A stretch of 64,000 nt of DNA from positions 17,926,732-17,990,731 of the forward strand of contig NW_004454170.1 of NCBI RefSeq assembly GCF_000283155.1. Direction: 5' to 3'. The first letter of the stretch is position 1. Each line of letters starts with the position of its first letter. Made by a program: the position numbers and the translations under genes. Source of the DNA: Ceratotherium simum simum (Eukaryota > Chordata > Mammalia > Perissodactyla > Rhinocerotidae). This document shows positions 11,150 through 21,483 of this stretch, one piece after another. The notes under the pieces are model-generated. The model searched no databases. It saw nothing but the letters and a program-made list of their open reading frames with translations, and was not told the DNA's origin.

Positions 11150-11206
11150 TAGACTCTTACGGAAACACAGAAGAGACTTAATAAATATTTGTTGAAGAAT
11201 GAATGA
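11150..11206 (+). mobile_element. L2 LINE extreme 3' tail
   Basis: 'acttaataaatatttgttga' followed by 'agaatgaatga' is the L2 terminal repeat in sense orientation. Only the tail is recognisable. Confidence 0.6.
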
Positions 11207-11319
11207 TGGGACGTGAGGTTTGCAAAGGGCAAATCTTTCTAAAAATAGAGAAGTGTTTGGACCACACTGGTTGCGGGAGGCGTTTCTCCCCATGTCTACC
11301 ATCCACGGATGGCTCCAGG

Positions 11320-11480
11320 ACAGTGGGTGCAAATCAAAGCCGTGCATCAAATCCCCCCTTAGCTTCTCCGACATGTCGCCCTATGATGCCTCTGATTCAG
11401 GTCGCAGACGGGGCCCAGGACTCTGGAGTTTTAAAATGCCTCCCGGCGATTATTTGCCCCCCTGTTTGAGAACCATTGCC
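11320..11480 (+). mobile_element. MER5A-like hAT MITE
   Basis: The pattern 'cctctgattcaggtcgcaga', 'cggggcccaggactctggag', 'ttttaaaatgcctcccggcg', 'ctgtttgagaaccattg' matches the right half of a non-autonomous hAT-Charlie element of MER5 type. The left half is eroded. Confidence 0.7.
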
Positions 11481-11499
11481 CTTGAGCCTTCTTACTCAC

Positions 11500-11658
11500 G
11501 GTCGCTGCTCCACGGAAACGCAATGTGGGCACCATGCAGGAGCTTGTTAGAAATGCAGAGTCTCAGGCCCCACGGAGAGCTGCTGAGTCAGAACCCGCAT
11601 TTTAACGCGCGCCCTGGTGATGCTTTGGCACGTAGGTTTGACGAGCACCCTCTAGAGG
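11500..11658 (+). mobile_element. MER5A-like hAT MITE (second copy)
   Basis: 'ggagcttgttagaaatgcag', 'agtctcaggccccacggaga', 'gctgagtcagaacccgcatt', 'ttaacgcgcgccctggtgat' match MER5A in the same orientation as the copy 20 bp upstream. The two fragments look independent because they cover overlapping parts of the consensus. Confidence 0.75.
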
Positions 11659-11659
11659 C

Positions 11660-12194
11660 TGTTAGGGTGGGCTCTGTGTGAGCCCGGTGGGCCCTCCGAC
11701 AGCCAGTCTCCTATCTGAGCCCTGCCGGCGGTGGCCTGTCCCCAGGTGTGTAGTGCTTTAGTCACAGCCTCAAGTCTCCACATGGCCCTTGCACAGGGCG
11801 CAGAAGTTATACTCCGTGGCCTGCCTTGGAGCTCCTTGTCCGGCGAGATTCCAAGACACCTTGGAGCCCCCAGCGTTATGAGGAGATTCACCGCAGCGCA
11901 GACCTAAGCTCTCCCGTCTTTTTTGGGGTGGGGGGGATGTTTGCATTTCTCTGCTTCGGTGGGGGTGCCGCAGCGTAGAATGAAAGGAGCAGGGAAACCC
12001 CGGGGTCAGCAAATTCCAGGCCGGCAGTGACCTGGGAGGGCCACTCCAGCCCTCCCCAGCCACTCAGGGAGAGCGGGCAGGCTCGAGAGCATTTTACACC
12101 TGTCTCCAGGGCCCTCAGGTTTCATTTCTCTAGGTAGGCTGCCCAGGAGTGACCAAGCTAATGACTTCTAGTGCAATCAAGTGTCTGCCAGGAA
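11660..12194. other. GC-rich non-coding stretch
   Basis: No recognised repeat. The sequence leads into the CpG-rich island, and 11920-11935 holds a G-run. No exon can be supported. Confidence 0.45.
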
Positions 12195-12665
12195 AACAGC
12201 CGCCCTCCCCGACTAACATGCCTCCGCCCACGGCTTGTCTCAGGTGCCCGCCACCCGCGCGCCAGGCAGCGCTGCGCCCTGCTCGCGAGGATCAGAACAC
12301 CGCCTGGGAGCGAGACACAGGCAGAGGCTCCCGAAACCGCGCGACTGCCAATCGTAGGGGTATTTTTAGCCCGGATCCCTCTGGAAAGGCAGCTCATGAA
12401 ACCCTACTCTGTCAGCACTCCCTTCCTCCCTTGTCCCGGGAGGAGCGGGCGTTGCCTTGGTAACACGACAGTGTGGATCCGCTGCTTCGGGGACACCTGT
12501 AACTGGCCCGCAGGGAGAGGAATCCAGGGCCCCCTCACCTTCGGGCACTGGCCCCCTTCCCCTGCGCAGAGTCCCCAGGGAACGGGGCCCCAAGGGCTCA
12601 GGAAACCCGCACAGACGCCACAGCGGCCTCCCTGGGAGACCCTGAGACGCCGCGCTTTCAAAGAT
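12195..12665. promoter_or_regulatory. CpG-rich island, candidate promoter
   Basis: Roughly 20 CpG dinucleotides fall in the first 175 bp, far above the surrounding density. The rest stays GC-rich with scattered CpG, and no SINE or LTR explains it. It holds a MEF2/TATA-like 'gtatttttag' (12360-12369) and an exact X-box (12451-12464). No conserved open frame is visible on either strand. It could be the start of a non-coding transcript, an alternative promoter or an orphan island with enhancer activity; transcription direction is unknown. Confidence 0.55.
12451..12464. promoter_or_regulatory. RFX X-box, exact palindromic match
   Basis: 'gttgccttggtaac' fits the RFX-family consensus GTNRCC-NN-RGYAAC at every position, with two inverted half-sites separated by two bases. 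RFX factors bind such sites in promoters and enhancers of ciliary and MHC class II genes. Its place inside a CpG-rich island supports function. Occupancy is unknown. Confidence 0.6.
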
Positions 12666-12669
12666 GCCT

Positions 12670-12800
12670 AAACCGCCATTAACACAGCACGCAGTGCCGG
12701 CCTCAGCTCCTCTCGTTAAATTTTCATGAAATCTCTGCTCGCTGAAGATTGGTTCCTCAGTTCGTTTGGGGATTAATTATTCATGTGAGGGAAGTGGGGG
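12670..12800. promoter_or_regulatory. AT-rich candidate conserved element next to CpG island
   Basis: Composition changes sharply from CpG-rich to AT-rich. The block has 'gccattaacacag', 'ttaaattttcatgaaatc', an inverted CCAAT ('gattgg', about 12747-12752) and 'gattaattattcatg' (12771-12785), a paired homeodomain-type site. No repeat signature is seen. Confidence 0.4.
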
Positions 12801-12956
12801 GTCAGACAGGCGTCGGTCCCGCCCGCCTCCTCCTCACTCTGCTGTTTGACCGCCTTTACACTTTCTCCTTGAAAGGGGCTGGAGGCGAGGGACCAAGCCT
12901 TGCTCTGAGGCCCGGAATGTCTCCTTGGCCCTTGCTGCTTCCTTTATTGCTTCTCT

Positions 12957-12981
12957 GCTTTTAATCAGGCGCCTGGTAAGT
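12957..12981 (+). other. Strong splice-donor match with possible 7-nt microexon
   Basis: 'gcctggtaagttt' gives a donor (exon end CTG, intron GTAAGT at 12976-12981). Seven bases upstream an acceptor AG (12967-12968) follows a pyrimidine-rich run from about 12928 ending 'ctgcttttaatcag'. The seven bases 12969-12975 could be a microexon, or the donor alone could end a first exon started in the island. No transcript evidence is available. Confidence 0.25.
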
Positions 12982-13339
12982 TTCCGCCCTAGATCTCCAG
13001 TTCGTTCTCCTGTCCTAGTGTGGCACCTCTGGGCAGTAATGAACTTGGAGGGATGCAGATGGGCTGTTGGTTAACTCGCAGCGCAGAGAGGATACGCTAC
13101 CTGGAACAAACTGGAATGAATCCTGCCCAAGCTGAGCAACCGAAGGTCCAAATGTGAATTTAGCTGTTTGACCAACAGAAGAAGAAATCGTCACCATCTC
13201 CATTCAATTAGTTAGGTCTTGTTTTGGAGGTTGGTTACTTGAAGGCCCGAGAACATAAAATGTAGTAACAGAACAAACCACAAAACCCTCCGTAATCACA
13301 TTGATTCTCTTTTATTCTTCCACGATGAAAATAGCTCTG
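12982..13339. other. Non-coding stretch, no recognised repeat
   Basis: Repeat-free sequence downstream of the candidate donor. No second exon is apparent. Confidence 0.4.
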
Positions 13340-13590
13340 CTGGATTTTTTTCATGGTTATGTAAATAATACCTGCTTATTGTAAAAAAAAGAAATTAAGC
13401 AATACAGAAATGTATTGGAGAGAAAAGTCAGGATCAGCTGCCCCAGACATAACCCCTGCCTGCTTTTGATAACAAGTTTTCACACTCACACCCCTCACAT
13501 GCATACATGTGCAATTTTACAGAGATGGAATTGTATTATGCACCATGAGGCTTTGTTTCTTTCTGTCACAGAGTTTGCGAATTTCTCTCG
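13340..13590 (-). mobile_element. L1M-type LINE 3' UTR fragment
   Basis: 'atacctgcttattgtaaaaa', 'aattaagcaatacagaaatg', 'agacataacccctgcc', 'attttacagagatggaattg' and 'atgaggctttgtttctttct' follow the reverse complement of old mammalian L1 3' UTR sequence. There is no coding part. Confidence 0.6.
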
Positions 13591-13759
13591 CTGCCTCCTC
13601 ACCCAACCTCCCTCCCCAGGTACCCAATGTTAATAGCCTGTCACATCAGACAGGCTCAGGGAGGAGCAAGTCCCCATGCTCATATCTCCCTTGAAGGTGT
13701 CCTCTCCTACTCCTGGGAACTGTCTCACCACACTCCCATAGCTGTGGCCAAACACTATT

Positions 13760-14375
13760 TCAGTCTCTCTTCAACATCCTAGGGAAAGTGATCCCATAAA
13801 ACCGGAAGTCACTTCTCTGCTAGAAACAGTCCAACTGCTTCCCGTCTCTGTCCAACAGCTTCCTGTCTCTCGTTAAGATAAAAACAAAGGCTGTGAAATG
13901 ACCCACAAGGTTCTATATGATCCAACTCTCCCTCTGTATTGTCTCCAAACTGTCTCCTTTTTGTCCCCTCTGCTCTGGCCTCACTGGCCTCTCTTGCCAC
14001 AGGGCCTTTGCACCTGCTATCCCCCCTACCTGGTCCACTCTTTCTCTAGATATCCACAGGCCTCATTCCCTCACCTCCTTCAGATCTACATTTTAATATT
14101 GCCTTCTCAGTGAGGCCTTTATTTGCCACTCCATTTAAAATTTTACAACCTTTTTCCCAACATTCTTTTCCTGTCTCCTGTTTTTCTCTAGACACCTATC
14201 TCTAGCCACATGCCATCTATTTTACTTATTTATGATCCCTATCACCCCACTAGAAGGGAGACTCCATGATGACAGGGTTATTGATTCTGTTCCGTTCACT
14301 GCTGTGTCTCCAGCACCCAGACGGCACCTGCCCAGGTAAGTGCTCACTAAGTATTTGTTGAATGAGTGAACTGGG
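13760..14375 (+). mobile_element. L2 LINE 3' end, nearly complete
   Basis: This is one of the best L2 copies: 'cccacaaggttctatatgat', 'ctctgctctggcctcactgg', 'ccacagggcctttgcacctg', 'ctcagtgaggcctttatttg', 'ccactagaagggagactcca', 'cagcacccagacggcacctg', tail 'gtatttgttgaatgagtga'. The open frames on both strands are L2-derived. Confidence 0.9.
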
Positions 14376-15196
14376 GCCTCTTCAGGGTTGAGCAGGGGCC
14401 TAGATAATCAACAAGTGCTTGTTCAGTAATTGCGAGTTCGTCCTACAGCTACACGTTCAAGGCCAAATGGTTCCATGAGCCTTGCTGTTTACAGGAGCAG
14501 GCACAGGACATTTTATCCCTAGGGTACTCTTTCTGCTCCTCAGACTCCGGAAGCAACAGGTTGCCCCTCTCCAGCTGAGTCAATAGTCCAGATGCTCCAA
14601 CAAGGGCTCCACACGGAATCTGGGGGGACCCTTGCCTCTGAGTCCTTGGAAGGGTCTCAGATGGTCTTCCCCATCAGGGTCCCTTAATTGAGGCAATCTT
14701 TCCGCTTAGCCTCGGCTGTGGGCCACTGGCCGGTGGTCCCACATGATGGGCGTCCTGGACTCTTGACCAACAGTGCAGCTCGCTACGTCCCCTCCTATTC
14801 CCTGACTGCAGAGAGCAATCCAGAAACGTCAGCCTCCTTCCCAGGGCACCGGGGAGGTGACTGCAGCAGGGAGCATGAGCCTCTGGTCAGTTTGTTCGTC
14901 TTTTCTTTTGGGTCGCTTCTTTGTTTTACCATTGATGATTATCATATAATATGGACTGTCTTTTTAAAAGTTTATTACCTGGATAATAGGTAACAAATGC
15001 ATGAAAATTCAGCTTCTTTTGAATTGCAATCTGTTCTACATTTAACTTGTGGAAAGTGGCAGGGTTGGGGGCACGGTTGGGGAGACAGTTTATCAAGGAC
15101 TCACCTCCCCCTGGTCTGAGACCTTCTGATATCTGGCCAGACAGTCTGTCTATGGAAAGACACACACATACAAAGAGATGCACACATGCATACAAA

Positions 15197-15197
<1 letters not shown>
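14376..15197. other. Non-coding stretch, no recognised repeat
   Basis: Includes 'cccacatgatgggcgtcctg' and an AT-rich section 14890-15050. No repeat or exon can be supported. Confidence 0.5.

Positions 15198-15230
<33 letters not shown>
15198..15230. repeat. (CA)n microsatellite, about 16 units
   Basis: Uninterrupted CA dinucleotides, preceded at 15163-15196 by an impure 'acacacatacaaagag'-type lead-in. A pure run of this length is likely to vary between individuals. Confidence 0.95.
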
Positions 15231-15231
<1 letters not shown>

Positions 15232-15849
15232 CTTTCACAACCCAGATGGCAGGAGCCTGAGTGCCAAGCTCTCTCTGGCAAAAGGCTGTCTGCCTCCACT
15301 CCCCACCATATCCAGGATCACAAGCACAGGGGACTAGAAATTTCTAAATGCTGCCCTTGGCCCTGTTGTTGGAACACTCTCTAGAAGCTAATACATATTC
15401 CAGCTGCCCCCCGGGCCGGTCCAACCCATGGTCCCCCATGCTCTCCCCCTCCACTGCCTCTCTGGAGAAGGAAGGGCCAGCCCCCTTCCAAAGGTTTCTA
15501 CCCTCTTCTTCCAGGGAGAAGCAGCCCAGACTTTTCGACAGCGAGTACAGGAAGGGAAGGAGACCAGGCCACTCCGCCGTGCCCGGGTCCCTGGCAGCCG
15601 ACAGGCGGATGGCTCCCTCTGTCACAGGAAGGGCGCGGGTGGCCACAGTGGGCATCGGCTCCTTAGTCAGTTCAACATTTGGGGGATTATCTTCTCCCAG
15701 GGTTCAGCAGAATTAAATTTTTAAAAACCAAAATATCACTGATTTAGAATAAAGGTAAGGTGGGAGCACTAGTGAAATCTTTAGTTCTACTAGTTGTTGA
15801 ATTTTTTCAATGTAATTATGTCTCTTTCAACTACATCGAGTAATACGAA
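15231..15849. other. Non-coding stretch, no recognised repeat
   Basis: Moderately GC-rich to 15700, then AT-rich. Two overlapping plus-strand frames of about 100-120 codons lack any recognisable domain. Confidence 0.5.
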
Positions 15850-16005
15850 TGCCAGGCTAGACATTATACATAAAACAGCTCATTTAATACTCACAAGCAG
15901 TCTGCAAGGTAAATATTATGATGCCATTTTATCCTGGTGAATGAACCCAACTTCAGAGAGGTTAGAAGCTAACAGCTGGTAGGCGATGTCCCTGTAACTA
16001 TTTAC
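15850..16005 (-). mobile_element. MIR SINE
   Basis: The reverse MIR pattern includes 'catttaatactcacaagcag', 'taaatattatgatgccattt', 'acttcagagaggttagaagc', 'taacagctggtaggcgatg'. Confidence 0.75.
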
Positions 16006-16019
16006 ATTGCATCAATCTT

Positions 16020-16146
16020 GGATGGATGGATGGATGGATGGATGGATGCATGGATGCATGGATGGATAGATGGATGCATGGATGGATGCATGGATGGACA
16101 GATGGGTGGACAGATGAGCAGGCAGATGGATGAATGGACAGATGAA
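16020..16146. repeat. (GATG)n tetranucleotide repeat, imperfect
   Basis: About seven pure 'gatg' units are followed by variants (gatgcatg, gatagatg, gacagatg). It gives an artificial Met-Asp-Gly-Trp-rich open frame that should not be taken as a gene. Confidence 0.95.
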
Positions 16147-16299
16147 GAGCAGAAGAAAAGGCAACTAAACCACATAACTTACCAGTTAGCTAAACTAATG
16201 AAATAGTGGGGCTATTTAAAGGACTGAATTTGACTGATTGGTAATTAGCATTTCCGCAGTAAAGAAACAGAAAAGAGGAGGCAGGAGGAGGAGGAACTA

Positions 16300-16560
16300 C
16301 TATTATCAGAACCTGTGCTCTGGAGCCAGACTGCCTAGGTTCAAATCTCGGACCCACCATTTACTAGCTGGATAACCTTGGGCTAGTTATTTACCTCTCT
16401 GTGTCTCTGTCTCCTCATCTGTAAAATGGGGATATTATAACTCATGAGGTTGTTGTGAGAATTAAATGCTACATAAAATAACATACAAAGCATTTAGGGC
16501 TTTGCCCCGCACCTAGCAAGTGCTCAGTGAATACTGCGATTGTTATCCCCACTTTATAGG
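16300..16560 (+). mobile_element. MIR SINE, nearly full length
   Basis: Sense MIR: 'tgctctggagccagactgcc', 'taggttcaaatctcgg', 'ccttgggctagttatttacc', 'ctgtaaaatggggatattat', 'gaggttgttgtgagaattaa', 'agcaagtgctcagtgaatac'. It is well preserved from the tRNA-like head to the tail. Confidence 0.93.
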
Positions 16561-16754
16561 AGGAAACTGAAGCCCAGGGAAGGCGATGACGCTTATTCTG
16601 TCACTGCTCCAATAATGCCACTTTCCATATTGATTAGCGGAAACCCTTTTATTCAGTCATGGTGCTACAAGAACATCTGAGCCAACTCTAGCCAAATGAT
16701 CTCAACTGTGGCGAGGATCTAGATTTTAGGTAAGATTTTTTAACTATAGCTTTT

Positions 16755-17001
16755 TTTTTTTTTTTTTTTGGTGAGGAAGATCAGCCCTGAGCTAACATCT
16801 GTTGCCAATCCACCTGTTTTTGCCAAGGAAGATTGGCCCTGGCCTAACATTCGTGCCCATCTTCCTCTACTTTATATGTGGGACGCCTGCCACAGCATAG
16901 CTTGATAAGTGGTGCGTAGGTCCACACCCGGGATCCGAACCTGTGAACCCTGGGCCGCCAAAGTGGAGCAAACTTAACCACTATACCACGGGGCCAGCCC
17001 C
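16755..17001 (-). mobile_element. ERE SINE, full length
   Basis: A poly-T run starts the element, followed by the two tail modules ('gaggaagatcagccctgagc', 'ggaagattggccctggccta'), 'ggatccgaacctgtgaaccc' (reverse B box) and the head 'taccacggggccagcccc'. The 15-bp TSD 'ttaactatagctttt' is perfect at 16740-16754 and 17002-17016. Confidence 0.97.
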
Positions 17002-17016
17002 TTAACTATAGCTTTT

Positions 17017-17694
17017 TAGAGAACTTATAAAAGGTGATGCAACAAGGTAGAGACCTTGCTTCATCAGAGCCTGATACACATTTATACCAGTTGCTATTAC
17101 AGGAGTTCAGAGAGACTCCATAGGGATTGAGAAAAAGATAGAGCTGAATTACATTTAAACTGCTATAAATATTGTTGGGTAAATAAATGTTAGCAATTAT
17201 CATATTACTCAAGGCCCCTTATTCAAAGACCACGATAAATTCCTCTCAGAACTCAAGGAGTTTTATTTCTTCTGAAGAACTTCCTAAAACAGGTCTGAAA
17301 CTCCATATCAGAAACCCTTGGAGCCAGACGCATTTCTGAATTTAGAATTTTCAGACTTTTGAGAGATACTAGAGTGCAGACAATTTATCCTGTGTAATTC
17401 ACCCTGGAGATCTGGGCTAGCACCTCGTGATTAAACATCCTAATAGCTCTGCAGAGAACTGTATATGTGAACTGAATATTTACACTGAGTGGGATGTATA
17501 AAAACTATAAGCAGGCCAGCATCAGCTCAGGTCAGGTTTTGGCACCAAACAGTTTCTTGCAAACAAATAGAAAATCTTTGGGCTCTCAGAGCTTTTTGGA
17601 AGTCAGAAGGGCACAGTGGGGATCTTGGGCCTGTGGTGAATAATGAGCTGTGCTCCCCTCAGCCAGGCTGCTCAGAAGAGCTTGGTTTGTGTCT
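17017..17694. other. AT-leaning non-coding stretch
   Basis: No repeat recognised with confidence. 17280-17360 ('gcatttctgaatttagaatt') weakly recalls an old medium-reiterated repeat. 17020-17200 is repeat-free with 'tagcaattatcatattac'. Confidence 0.4.
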
Positions 17695-17830
17695 CATGAA
17701 GTTACTGAGCCCTCACCACACGGGCACTGTTCTAAGCTGGTTTATGTGAATTGTCTCATTTGGTTCTCAGAACAACTACAAAGCATAGGTAAGCGGCCCA
17801 AGGCCAGTGGGCGTGGAGCTGGTGTTTACC
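17695..17830 (-). mobile_element. MIR SINE fragment
   Basis: 'ttactgagccctcaccacac', 'tgttctaagctggtttatg', 'gtctcatttggttctcagaa' and 'agcggcccaaggccagtgg' follow reverse MIR. The 3' half is short. Confidence 0.65.
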
Positions 17831-18659
17831 CTTGGGCCTCTGAGATCAACTGATGAAGCTTCCCTGCCAGTGGGGCATTTCCAATATGTTTTTCCTTCTT
17901 CCTTCACTTTTTGTTTTTTGGTTCCTGTCTTTTAATAATAGTTTTTGATATTCTCTTCTCTGTCTTTTTCATTGAAACTAGTAGGTAGAGGAGGTGTCAC
18001 AAAACTTTTTTAATTAAAATAATTTTTTTTTATGTCCCATACTTTTTACAACACAGACCTGAAATCCTTCGTGAGGTTTTGGGGATGTAGCAGAGTCAGC
18101 TTCTAACAACAACCAGCACAAACACTTATGCTGGACTCACCGAGACAACTTCTGAGTAAAGAGAATCCTACTGAGATTAAAGCACGGACGGGGAAATGAA
18201 GAGTTCACTCCCAAGACCTCAGGTGGTTGGAGAAGGTTAAATGCAGGCCCTCTCAGCTCAGTTTTGCAAATAAAGGGTCTCATTTGGTTTTCCCAACCCA
18301 TCGACCCCATCTGGCTCCGTGCTTGTGTAGACAGCACCAACCCCGTGAGAGACACAGTGTAGGATGCAGGGCTGCTACTTTGGAGCTGGGGGGCATGAAG
18401 CAGATGCAGAAGGCAAAGGAGGGCATTCCAGACCAAAGAGATTGCATGGTATGTTGGAGAATGCAGACTGGTCTGGCAAGGCGGGAGCTGAGCTCACAGG
18501 CAGGAGACGGAAATCGAGGAGCTGCAGGAATAGTCTGGAGCTGATACTGCAGTGCTCCAAATGCCAGACTCAGGGATGTGCGCTTCACCCCAAGGGCCCT
18601 GGAAACCCCCTGGAGGCCATGGACAGAGGCACCCCAAGGACACTCGAGACCTGTTTTAC
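17831..18659. other. Non-coding stretch; possible degraded L2
   Basis: 17870-18060 is T-rich. 18380-18560 ('gagggcattccagaccaaag', 'gcatggtatgttggag') may be a very diverged reverse L2. No exon can be supported, although frames of 100-140 codons overlap on both strands. Confidence 0.35.
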
Positions 18660-18750
18660 TCACGGCCATATTCCCAGTACCTGGAACAGCAGCTGGCACA
18701 TAGCTGGGACTTGGTGTACATTTGTTGAAGGAAGGAATGAAAGGATGAAC
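18660..18750 (+). mobile_element. L2 LINE 3' tail
   Basis: 'tattcccagtacctggaaca', 'gctggcacatagctgggact' and 'catttgttgaaggaaggaat' are the L2 terminal sequence. Confidence 0.75.
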
Positions 18751-19859
18751 ACGTGAGTAGATTTACGTTGGAGAACATACTTGAATGTAGAGGATGGGGA
18801 AGGAGGAGACAGCAAGCCCAGGGAGTCACAGCAAGAGTCCAGGTGTGAACTGACGAGGGAAATCAGTGGTGCTGGGCATGGACAGGAAAGGACACAGCCA
18901 ATCAACAGTGATGGCGGACTCTATAGGACGTGTCAACCAACGGGATATGGTGAACGGAGGGCAAGAGGCCTCAGAGACACCTGGCCAAGGGTCCTGGTGA
19001 AGAAGGGGGAGAGGGCTTTTCTCAATGGGCTGCGTGGGAGAAGACAGCTTTCAGGCTCGGAGATGCGAGATTCTCCAGGGCCACCCTGGGGAACGGTATT
19101 TGCATGCCCCACTGAGCATGTGTGGGCAGCAGCCAGAGCTGGTGCGTAAAAATACATAGTGGCCAGAGTAAGAACACAGCTGTCGCAGCCTCCTGGAGAG
19201 GTCTGTCTCCCTGTGGCTCTTCTCCCTGCTCACCATGCTGCCCACCCCCTCACCTCAGGAATGTACCCCTGGAGACAGAGGGAAGCAGGGATGGGAGGGA
19301 GCTGCAGGCTCTTGAGCAGCGGTGGGTGGTGCCAAGCCGGGGACCGCTGGCAGCAGGCGGGTGTCAGGGAACACAGGAGATCTGGGGAGGGCCCATCTCA
19401 CACCAGTGGAAGTCCACAGGGAGGCTCTCGAGCCGCATCAGAGCTAGGGAGGGACCAATGATAGCTTTGATACTTCCTGGGGAGAGGGCCAGAGTGGCTC
19501 CTTTTCCCACATATAGGCATGATTTTTAGGTTTGGGGTGGCGACGCCATGACCTTGGCGTTCCCTCTACCCTGTTCCAGAAACTTTGAGGGAGTTGGGGA
19601 GGAGCCAAGGGAGCCTCCTGGAAGGAGCCCCTCATGGCTGTGAAGCAGCCCCACCCCTGCCAGCCTTCACGTCTACAGGCCTGGGCCAAGGGCTCCAGGT
19701 GGCCCAAAGGAGACCCTCGGGGTGATCCTTCCGACAACTAGACCCCATATGACACACAGTCCTCGGACTTTGGAAACCTGAAATCCGACCCAGCAATGCT
19801 GGCTCTTCCAGAAAGATCCACGCAGGGGTCAGCAGGTCAGCCCTCCCCAGGCTCACAGA
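18751..19859. other. GC-rich non-coding stretch, no recognised repeat
   Basis: Overlapping open frames of 100-135 codons occur on both strands, none with a domain. No CpG clustering or splice-flanked exon stands out. Confidence 0.4.
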
Positions 19860-19945
19860 GAAAGCCCAGGCTGAGGGGTAGGTGACTCACCCAGAGTCAC
19901 AGAAAGAGCCAAAGAGCCCAGAGCCAGACCCCAGGGAAGGGCCCT
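19860..19945 (-). mobile_element. MIR SINE fragment
   Basis: 'aggctgaggggtaggtgact', 'cacccagagtcacagaaaga' and 'cccagagccagaccccag' match the core of reverse MIR. Confidence 0.55.
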
Positions 19946-20009
19946 CTCTAGGGTGGCTGTTACTCGCAGAACATTTTCTCCTTAGGATCTGCTCTCACAG
20001 GGCCATACC

Positions 20010-20051
20010 TTTGGGTCGAAAGGGACACATTTTGGGTCGAACGGGACACAT
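20010..20051. repeat. 21-bp direct tandem duplication
   Basis: Two adjacent 21-bp units begin 'tttgggtcgaa' and end 'gggacacat' (20010-20030 and 20031-20051), differing at one base (a/c). The second unit runs into the L2 tail. This is a recent local duplication, each copy with one CpG. Confidence 0.95.
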
Positions 20052-20170
20052 TTATTGAGCACTTACTATGTGCCAGGCCCTGTAGTGGACACTGAAGATA
20101 CAGAGATGAATGTGACATGGCCCCTACTTTGAAGGAATTCATAGTTCATTGGAGAACCAGACATAAACCC
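20052..20170 (-). mobile_element. L2 LINE 3' end
   Basis: Reverse L2: 'ttattgagcacttactatgt', 'gccaggccctgtagtggaca', 'tgaagatacagagatgaatg', 'gaattcatagttcattggag'. Confidence 0.8.
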
Positions 20171-20204
20171 AAACCGCTAGAGTAAGTAAGGCTGTTCTAA
20201 GGAT

Positions 20205-20360
20205 TCAATGAGATAGGTGGGGACAACAGTAAGTCATTTAATCCTCACTACCACGTTGAGGGAGGTATTGTTAGCCCATTTGATGGATGAGGAAACTGAA
20301 ATTACGATGGTTAAATCACTGGTGTTGGTTCAACAACCAGTGAGAGAGACTGCCAACTCC
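20205..20360 (-). mobile_element. MIR SINE
   Basis: Reverse MIR: 'agtcatttaatcctcactac', 'gaggtattgttagcccattt', 'gatggatgaggaaactgaaa', 'taaatcactggtgttggttc'. Confidence 0.8.
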
Positions 20361-20814
20361 TCACTCAGTGACATCACGTGGGTCACTTGAAATCCACCAC
20401 AGAAATTGGCAAACACTACAAACCAGGTGACAGTCTGGATTCAGAAAGTCTGAAACCAAAGACTTTTCCAGTTTGACCCAGATTCTTTTCTGGATTGAAG
20501 TATCCCTTCTAAAAGCCTGCCTCCCCTGGAGAATCACACCAGCCCATCCGGACAAGGCCAAACAAGACAATGGGTGTGATCTGCCTTCTGTGTCACAGAG
20601 GGCTTGCAACTAGGTTAAGTCACCATCTAGCCCCTGAGTTCTGAGCTAGCATCTTAGAAGACACACTGGGGCTTAGATGTGCCATGTGGGCCTGGGGTGG
20701 GAGGGGATGGGGGTCAGGGGGAAGATGGGGGCTGAAGAGGGAGAACTGCACTCCTTTCTCTAGAAACACTAATCTTGGTAAACGTCATTGGTGGGATTAT
20801 TTAATTAATCTCCG
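20361..20814. other. Non-coding stretch, no recognised feature
   Basis: Contains a G-rich tract at 20690-20740 (several GGGG runs, possible G-quadruplex) and an AT-rich 20795-20810. No gene signal. Confidence 0.4.
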
Positions 20815-20985
20815 TCTCCCCCACTAGCTCCACAAGGACAAGGACTCCACAGGACGAGGACTGTGGCTGGTTCTGCTGACCATTGTCTCCCAAGTGCCTG
20901 GCCCAAGTGCCCCATGCCTGGTGAGCAGGAGGCCCTACATTAACATTTGTTGAATGAATGAATGAATGAATGAATGAATGAAGCA
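20815..20985 (+). mobile_element. L2 LINE 3' end with (GAAT)n tail
   Basis: 'cccactagctccacaaggac', 'gaccattgtctcccaagtgc' and 'gtgagcaggaggccctacat' lead to the tail 'aacatttgttgaatgaatg'. The terminal unit is expanded to about eight copies of 'gaat' (20952-20982), a microsatellite grown from the L2 end. Confidence 0.85.
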
Positions 20986-21114
20986 GGGGGGCATCAAAGC
21001 TAAACTGTACACAGAGTGGCCAAGCCCAGCCCTGCCTTCCTCCCTATAAGGCAAGAGGGAGTCTGAAGCCCATCCCAGCCCTGAGAGGAGGCTGCAGAAG
21101 TTGCCAGACAGCCT

Positions 21115-21268
21115 GGATGGAAATCCCATCATGCCACTTGCTAACTGGGTAAGCTGTGCCGCAGTGTCCTCACCTGTAAATGAGGTTGTGGGGTTGCTGT
21201 GTGGATTAAAGGAGTCAACCTTTGTAAAGTGCCTGGCACATCATGAGTGCTGCGTGTTTGTTAAATAA
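21115..21268 (+). mobile_element. MIR SINE
   Basis: Sense MIR: 'catcatgccacttgctaact', 'gcagtgtcctcacctgtaaa', 'gttgctgtgtggattaaagg', 'aaagtgcctggcacatcatg'. Confidence 0.8.
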
Positions 21269-21483
21269 ATAAGGAATCCCCTCCCCTCCTCTCCAAATCA
21301 GTGTGCAGAGATACTTTCTCCTCTGCTCTTTGAATGCAATTTTCCAGCCCATTCTACTCCAGAGAGGGCTTCCCTGGGGAAAAAAGAGATTCCAGCATCC
21401 TGCTCCTCTGCCCACCCCTCCCCACTCTACCCTGCCTCACCCGCTGGCATTCCAAAACACCCGTCTCCCCACCTCGGTCTCTC

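Noticed and set aside
16018..16206. Met-Asp-Gly-Trp repeat open frame
   Set aside because: It is a translated (GATG)n microsatellite.
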